From Trachelipus rathkii (taxonomy: Eukaryota > Arthropoda > Malacostraca > Isopoda > Trachelipodidae), in contig JABUQX010057156.1 in the NCBI GenBank assembly GCA_015478945.1, positions 1 through 22,500 of the forward strand: 22,500 nucleotides of DNA, read 5' to 3'. The notes under the pieces were generated by a model that did not search any database, had not been told where the DNA came from, and saw nothing but the letters and a program-made list of their open reading frames with translations. Both the position numbers and the translations under genes were made by a program. This document shows positions 17,593 through 22,500 of the stretch, in pieces (within the stretch, counting starts at the first letter, position 1; each line of letters opens with the position of its first letter).

Positions 17593-18030
17593 GTGAGAGC
17601 AGGGTTTTGTGTTATGTCTCCTTGGTTATTCAATTTGTATATGGATGGGGTTATGAAAGAATTCGAGGTGGGGATGGCAGGAAATGGTGTTAGAATGATG
17701 GAGAATGGAGATGAGTGGAGGGTGCCCTACCTATTATATGCGGATGATTTGGTTTTGTGTGGCGAATCTGAAGAGAGTTTGAGAGGAATGGTAGAGAGAT
17801 TTGGCAGGGTATGTAAAAGGAGGGGTTTGAAAGTAAACGTAGATAAGAGTAAGGTTATGGCTGTGAGTGAGGACAGTCCTCAGTGTGAAGTTATGTTAGA
17901 TGGTGAGCAGCTGGAACAAATGTCTGAGTTTAAATATTTAGGGTATGTGTTGAATGAGAAGGGAACGGATGATGCAGAGTGTAGTAGGAAAGTTGTGAAT
18001 GGCAGGAAGGAAGGTTGCTGGTGCAATTAA
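17593..18030 (+). pseudogene. LINE reverse transcriptase fragment
   Basis: A 145-codon open stretch with no real start codon of its own. Near its beginning CVMSPWLFNLYMDGVMKE is the RT motif before the catalytic loop. YADDLVL (about residues 49-55) holds the two catalytic aspartates. GLKVNVDKSKVM and FKYLGYVLNEKG are the conserved RT thumb-side motifs. A frameshift near residue 137 moves the reading to the stretch beginning at 17999. It encodes the polymerase that copies LINE RNA at the nicked target, but is truncated and inactive here. Confidence 0.9.
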
Positions 18031-18290
18031 ATCGTTGGTGAATGTAAAGGGACTAAGTCTTGAGTGCGCTAGGGTCTTACATGAGGGTATGTTGTTACCT
18101 GTGTTATTGTATAGTAGTGAGACTATGGTCTGGAATAAGAAGTATAGATCTAAAGTTCAATGTGTTCAGATGGACAATCTTAGGGGCATGCTAGGTGTGA
18201 GAGGAATTGCATAAAGTGAGGAATGAACGTATTAAGGGGTTGTGTGTGTTAAGAAAGTTAAAACTGAGAGGGATAAAAGAAAAGTATTTA
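17999..18290 (+). pseudogene. LINE ORF C-terminal region, frameshifted
   Basis: Continues the RT protein after the shift: KVAGAIKSLVNVKGLSLE, then YSSETMVWNKKYRSKVQCVQ and MDNLRGMLGV, which are typical C-terminal motifs of this LINE type. A stop at 18214 interrupts the frame. The next motif, KVRNERIKGLC, is read in another frame up to about 18290, showing a second frameshift. Confidence 0.8.
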
Positions 18291-18725
18291 GAGAAGGTAA
18301 CGTCGCGTGAAAGGATGAATGAATAGTCGGTTGGTTAAAGCGGATGTATAGTGGCGAGTGTGTTGGGAACAGACCAGACTTTGACACCAAACAATAAAAA
18401 ATCGAATAGAGTCAGTGAACGAATGTCTGAAGGAGAGGAAATGTGAGTTTGCAGAGGCGAGAATAAAGGTGCATAATACGGAGTGAATGGCGGGGTTTTT
18501 GTATGGGGGCATGGTTGTGGCCACCTGGGCCAAGGGATGAACCTTACATTGACCGATTTACCATAGTGAGGGTCGGCCGTCCATGAAGCTCTAGGGTGGA
18601 TTTTCTGTCTGTGAAGAGTTCTCACTAATCTAATGGTAAGAGGGGCGGTAAGGCTGGGCTTTTCTTTCGACTTTTGTCATATTCTTCTACTGCTTTTCTT
18701 TTTCGATGCATGACACGCACCTTAC

Positions 18726-18740
18726 CCCCAAGTCTTGGGG
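18726..18740 (+). other. 3'-terminal LINE hairpin
   Basis: CCCCAAG-T-CTTGGGG is a perfect stem with a one-base centre, about 40 bases before the start of the (TA)n. Several LINE families need a stem-loop at the RNA 3' end for recognition by their RT, and the position here fits that role (inference). Confidence 0.55.
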
Positions 18741-18777
18741 AAAAGAGGAAGATAAAGAAAGAAAGAAGAAAATAACA

Positions 18778-18888
<111 letters not shown>

Positions 18889-18899
18889 TTGTGGTTTTG

Positions 18900-19016
18900 T
18901 GGTTGTGAGAGTGAGGACAAGTCCTCGGTGTGAAGTTTAATGTTAGATGGTGAGCAGCTGGAACAAGTGTCTGAGTTTAAATTTTTAGGATATATGTTTG
19001 GATGAAAAGGGAGATT
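18900..19016 (+). mobile_element. Second fragment of the same LINE
   Basis: About 110 bases closely match 17861-17966 of the LINE (shared blocks include GATGGTGAGCAGCTGGAACA and GTCTGAGTTTAAAT), with several one-base insertions. It covers only the RT segment around FKYLG. It is bounded by (TA)n on the left and the tRNA foldback on the right. It may derive from an internally truncated insertion or a slippage/recombination event through the TA repeat. Confidence 0.85.
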
Positions 19017-19049
19017 TAATAAGCTAGACTTAGAAACGTTTCTTTTTGG

Positions 19050-19128
19050 GACGTGGATTGGCCTAGTGGAAGAGTGTCCGGTTACTGTAACTCAAGAGAC
19101 CGGAGTCCAGTGTTCGAATCGCTGATGG
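19050..19128 (+). other. tRNA-like unit, left arm
   Basis: A box TGGCCTAGTGG (19059-19069) fits the Pol III consensus, and the B box TGTTCGAATC (19111-19120) is close to it. The anticodon region is rearranged, with GTTACTGTAACTC and a long variable segment, so it is a tRNA-derived SINE head or tRNA pseudogene rather than a working tRNA. A TTTT (19156-19159) at the palindrome centre could end Pol III transcription. Confidence 0.65.
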
Positions 19129-19191
19129 AGAGTAAAATCTCCTTTGACTCATTCATTTTAAATGAATGAGTCAAAGGAGATTTTACTCTCC

Positions 19192-19270
19192 ATCAGCGGG
19201 ATTCGAACATTGGACTCCGCGTCGCTGAGTTAACAGTAACCGGGCGCTCTATCCACTAGGCCATCCACGT
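19192..19270 (-). other. tRNA-like unit, right arm
   Basis: Minus-strand partner of the left-arm unit. It has an A box TGGCCTAGTGG (19263-19253) followed by ATAGAGCGC and a B box TGTTCGAATCC (19209-19199). The region CTGTTAAC around the anticodon position recalls tRNA-Asn (GTT). This arm is closer to tRNA consensus than the left arm. Confidence 0.65.
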
Positions 19271-19300
19271 TCCCAAAAAGAACGTTTCAAGTCTAGCTTA

Positions 19301-19486
19301 TAAAGCCCCGGTCTTCCTCCTTCCATAAATGCTGAGTACTCAAAGGGCAGCCCCCATACTGATGAGTCAATATATATATATATATATATATATATTTAAA
19401 TCTTTTTTATTTTATTAACTTAAAAAAATATATTTATCATTAAAATAAATATATAATATTATATTTATATATATATATATATTATA
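19301..19486. other. AT-rich spacer with TA tracts
   Basis: About 70 bases of mixed sequence after the palindrome, then TA tracts (19371-19395, 19462-19486) separated by AT-rich DNA. Nothing coding is seen. Confidence 0.6.
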
Positions 19487-19756
19487 TTTTTTTTTAGACA
19501 GTGTACATTACCCACCACGGCTACAATGAAGCGGCACACTGGGCTGAAAAATCAGCACTATGGGAGGGCCCTGTCATATATATGTTTTCAATGTAAAGAA
19601 AATTGGCTTTTGCTATGTCTATTGAGACAGTCAAAAACCAATAAAAATTAATTTTACCTTTTATGCTTCTTTGATGATCGTCTTAAAGATTACATAACAA
19701 ATCAAATACTATAAAGACATATCACTTCCTGAAGATACACGAAAATAGTATTGCTG

Positions 19757-20600
19757 CTAAATGTGGGAAGATTCAGATAAGAAATGGGATAATCTTTTAG
19801 AAGGTGTTATGGACGTAAAGTAGGAAAATAACGACCGCGAATAGGGTCCACGATGAACGAAATCAATGAAGATTGATGAAACGATTGCGGGGTTGGCGAC
19901 GGCAAATTTGCAAATGGGAGGAGGGTCCTGTGACATATAGTGACTGTGAGTGATATTGGTGTGGGCAATACGGAGGCGTGCAAGTATCACCTGGTGTAAG
20001 CGCTTTCGTCTGTGGGAGGAAGACCACTCACCGATGTTCGGCTTTTATGTTTCTGAGTTTCCTTCCCCGCCGATCACTCGTCCCAACACTCTTGCCAACA
20101 AGATCGAAAGCCTGTCGGAGAACAGGATAGTAATCAGTTGATGGAGGCGGCCTTGTCCGAATGGCATCCCGGGAGGTACCCTTCGAACAACTCGAGAAAG
20201 GAGGCGTCCATTTTTGGCCTCATCTGTCGCGATTTCATTGCCATTATCCCTACATGAGAGGGAGTCCAACATAAAATAGTTTCTTACGGGAGTGGAGAAG
20301 TCGAAGAAATTGGTTGTACAGCTGATTACCATTTGCGGTTTTTTAGATAAGGGGTTTTAAGCGCTGTAACGCGCTAAGAGAATCGAAATAACGACATATG
20401 AGTGATCTTGGTTAAGGATTAGAATTTGAGAAAGGGCAAACATTATAGCCATTAATTCTGCAGTAAAAATTTAAGCATGAGGGGGAAGGGTATGGATGAG
20501 GTTGCTGTCATGGAAGACAGCAGAAGCGCCCACACTGTCCCCTATTTTAGAGAGCCGTCAGTAAACACTGGAGTAAATTCATCGTGAACTGCGGCGTGAG
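19757..20600 (-). pseudogene. Jockey RNase H and C-terminal region
   Basis: FTPVFTDGSLK (plus-strand ~20545-20580) is the start of a LINE RNase H domain with its first catalytic Asp. WTPSHVGI and then, one frame away, GNEIATDEAKN (~20270-20220) match its last conserved block. Stops separate the blocks, including one just after TDGS. Further on, ARLRIAHTNITHSHYMS (~19985-19930) is the usual C-terminal motif of Jockey-type ORF2, and the zinc-finger part after it is frameshifted. RNase H would remove element RNA after copying; this copy cannot be functional. Confidence 0.8.
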
Positions 20601-21089
20601 ACAAAAATGATGCTTTTAACAGGGCAGCAGGATGGCTAGATTTGGAGAGAGATGTCAGAGCCAAGCAAATGGTAGGAGAGGGGAATAGCCAAGGTGTGTA
20701 CCCTTCGACAAACAGAGAAAGGGGAGACGCTTTTGAAAAAGGGTGTTTAAGGAAATTAAAGATGTTTATGAAACGTCTTGCAAAATGGCCAGTAATTAGG
20801 ATTCTGAGGTACCTTTCCTGCAGAATCGGTGTCAGGGCAGACGGTATTGTGGGGTTGAAAACGAAGATAACTTGTACACATGAATGTATTCTCTTTCGAA
20901 GAGAGGGTGGCATCACATTGGATTCAACTTCAAAGCTCACCTGGGGGGACGATCGAAAAGCTCGTGGAATATACGGATGCTTGTTTGAGATGGGATACTA
21001 CAGGTGTAGTAGTGTATGAAGGCCTGAACCATCATACTGCAAGCCATAATAATCCAGTTTTCGATCGGTATTTAGGGGCACGGTAGACG

Positions 21090-22330
21090 TCAAAAGGGAT
21101 TTGCGATCAGCCCCAAAGATTTTGAGGCGAGATGACGTAACAGGTCAAGGGTGCGATGACAAGTTGTTTTTAGGTGTTTAATATGCGGTGCATATGTTAA
21201 GTGGTCATCTAGGATGAGCCCTAGAAATTTGACCAGACCTGTGAAGTTACGGGAATGGGCGAACCATATAAGGTTAGGTTCGCGGGAAGAAGGTGGCAAG
21301 TTCTATCGATTCCCTTTTTTTCTTAAAAAAGCACTGCTGAGGTTTTGGCGGGTGAGAAATGGAAGCCATGGGAGCTAGCCAGCTGTGAAATATTTTCAAC
21401 TAGCTATTGAAGTTGCCGTTCGAAAAAGGGCAGCCCTCTGGCACCCAGGCTATGTATAATGCTCAAAAACTCATCAAACATATAGAGAAAAATTGCACAT
21501 CGCTGGAACTAGAGGTAACAATATCATTAAATCGAGAGCATAATTAGTAAGTACAAACCTTAAAATCACATGTCACAGATTCTACCCCAGGCCCACACAC
21601 TCTCAATAACCCAAGACTCTACCACCCACTGCGGAGCGGCCTTACATAAAACCAGAGTAAGTGGCGTGACAGAATAGAAGAGCACCGAAACTTTGCCATG
21701 GCGATATGTTTGACAACAAAAGGACATATTAATGAAAAGATAGGGCAGTTTGTCCAGCGAACACCGAGCGATAATGGAGTTTAAGAGAGGATCCCAGTTC
21801 TCCACGTTGTGTCGTAAGCTTTATTCAAGGTCAAAGAAGACGCCAAGAACCATCCAACCAGTTGAGAAGGCTTCCGGAATGTCATGGTCTAGTTTTAACA
21901 AGGGGTCCGCGGTCGAACGATTTTTTGCGAAAGCCAAACCTGGAAGTTTGAAAAAGCTTGGCGACTCTCCAAAACAAGGGAGAAAGCGGGCCTGAAACCA
22001 TTTTCTTTCTCCATTAATTTTACAGGTATGGAGGTCAGTGAAATTGGTACTTTGGTTATCCGCCCAGCTTCGGATCTTTCCCAGGTTTGGGGATAGGAAT
22101 TACAAAAGCTGTATTCCAAATAGATGGGAAAAGAGGATTCGATCCAGATTCCGTTATATAGGTCCAGCAAAAATGCTGATGCTGAGGATGTATATGACGG
22201 GGAATGATATACGAAATCATGTCTGGACCAAGAGCACCGTCTTTGCTACTCGCCAGTGCAGTTTGATACTCTGCAAGTGTAAAAAGATGGTTGTAAGTAT
22301 GATCTTTCCCTGTCTTTCATAAAATGTGTG
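21090..22330 (-). pseudogene. Jockey reverse transcriptase region
   Basis: Motifs in order, each in a different broken frame. SSKDGALGPDMISY lies near 22250-22210. AFVIPIPKPGKDP lies near 22115-22070. QAFSNFQVGFRK, once frameshifted, lies near 21960-21920. KAYDTTWRTGIL, preceded one frame away by FFDLE, lies near 21845-21785. A damaged catalytic block (YVDE-like, not FVDD) is near 21480. A SSHGFHFSPAKT-like block lies near 21370-21340. FLGLILDDHLTYAPHIKHL lies near 21225-21170. The order is that of a Jockey RT. The catalytic Asp pair is destroyed and stops are frequent. Confidence 0.8.
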
Positions 22331-22500
22331 GCAGTGTTGTTGTCAGTTCTCAGTTTTTAAAAAGTATAAGTGTAGCGGAACGTTTTTTTATGGCTAGCGA
22401 AGCTATAACCTAACGCATCCGCTACCACCGCAGGAGCGGAGATCGTAATCAAGTTTTATATCAGTCCATAACGGAGGACTTGTGGGGTGAGGAGTTATTA

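Larger units (their letters stand above)
19020..19300. repeat. Long palindrome of two tRNA-like units
   Basis: Left arm 19020-19157 and right arm 19161-19300 are near-perfect reverse complements with only TTA between them. Outer ends are TAAGCTAGACTT... and ...AAGTCTAGCTTA. Inner ends are GACTCATTCATT and AATGAATGAGTC. Each arm contains a tRNA-like unit pointing to the centre. The arms differ by scattered substitutions and one- or two-base indels, so they have had time to diverge. RNA or single-stranded DNA from it would fold into a hairpin of ~138 base pairs. Confidence 0.95.
19487..22500 (-). mobile_element. Jockey-type LINE, decayed, cut by window edge
   Basis: Read from right to left. 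It holds RT domain motifs from about 22275 down to 21090, an RNase H domain around 20590-20180, and a C-terminal region near 20000-19757. It then has a 3' end with AGTGCCGCTTCATTGTAGCC-like sequence (19550-19520) and a short poly(A) (plus-strand T run 19487-19495). The wording fits the Jockey group of arthropod LINEs. Many stops and frameshifts show it is long dead. The endonuclease part, expected further 5', lies outside the window. Confidence 0.8.

Overview
The window looks like non-coding DNA from an animal nuclear genome, most probably an arthropod and, by repeat style, a decapod crustacean. The lineage is an inference. It rests on very dense (TA)n microsatellites, tRNA-derived SINE-like units, a CsRn1-like Ty3/gypsy element, Jockey-type and other LINE fragments, and one exon-like piece of an arthropod-style Ack tyrosine kinase. 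There are no operons, Shine-Dalgarno sites, rRNAs or CRISPR arrays. I found no intact host gene.

Layout. Bases 1-3290 are AT-rich DNA broken by (TA)n tracts, with one tRNA-Ala-like SINE on the minus strand (1537-1828). Bases 3290-6060 are a chain of different tandem arrays: a hairpin cluster (3382-3543), an AC-rich minisatellite with higher-order periodicity (3660-5095), a TTGATG array (5100-5455), a short GTGCC array, a degenerate ~110-118 bp repeat (5569-5925), and a GC-rich patch (5999-6058). Bases 6060-8298 are AT-rich and contain, at 7656-7766 on the minus strand, an exon-like 111 bp block matching the alphaC-beta5 part of an Ack-family kinase. It carries an in-frame TAG.

The largest unit is an ~8.9 kb minus-strand LTR retrotransposon (8299-17163). 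By eye I could align its two LTRs: the 5' LTR at 16600-17163 and the 3' LTR at 8299-8852. Between them, in element order, are a primer binding site resembling the tRNA-Trp type, a leader with A80 and A42 runs, gag (one frame with two in-frame TGA stops, CHCC zinc knuckle), an Asn-rich spacer, protease, reverse transcriptase, a one-base frameshift, an RNase H-like domain that has lost most catalytic residues, a trinucleotide-rich degraded linker, an integrase core fragment, and an A-rich tract before the 3' LTR. The gag-RT half is well preserved, but the integrase half is decayed and the LTRs are strongly diverged.

Bases 17164-22500 hold a (TA)n block, a 5'-truncated LINE on the plus strand (17576-18780), a second (TA)n block followed by a short extra copy of the same LINE (18900-19016), a 280 bp near-perfect palindrome of two tail-to-tail tRNA-like units (19020-19300), and a decayed Jockey-type LINE on the minus strand. 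The Jockey element ends in poly(A) at ~19487 and runs off the right edge of the window.

The most unusual items are the LTR element (catalytically altered RNase H, DCG protease, Asn-rich spacer, intact and decayed halves joined), the tRNA foldback, the Ack exon, and the chain of unrelated tandem arrays.
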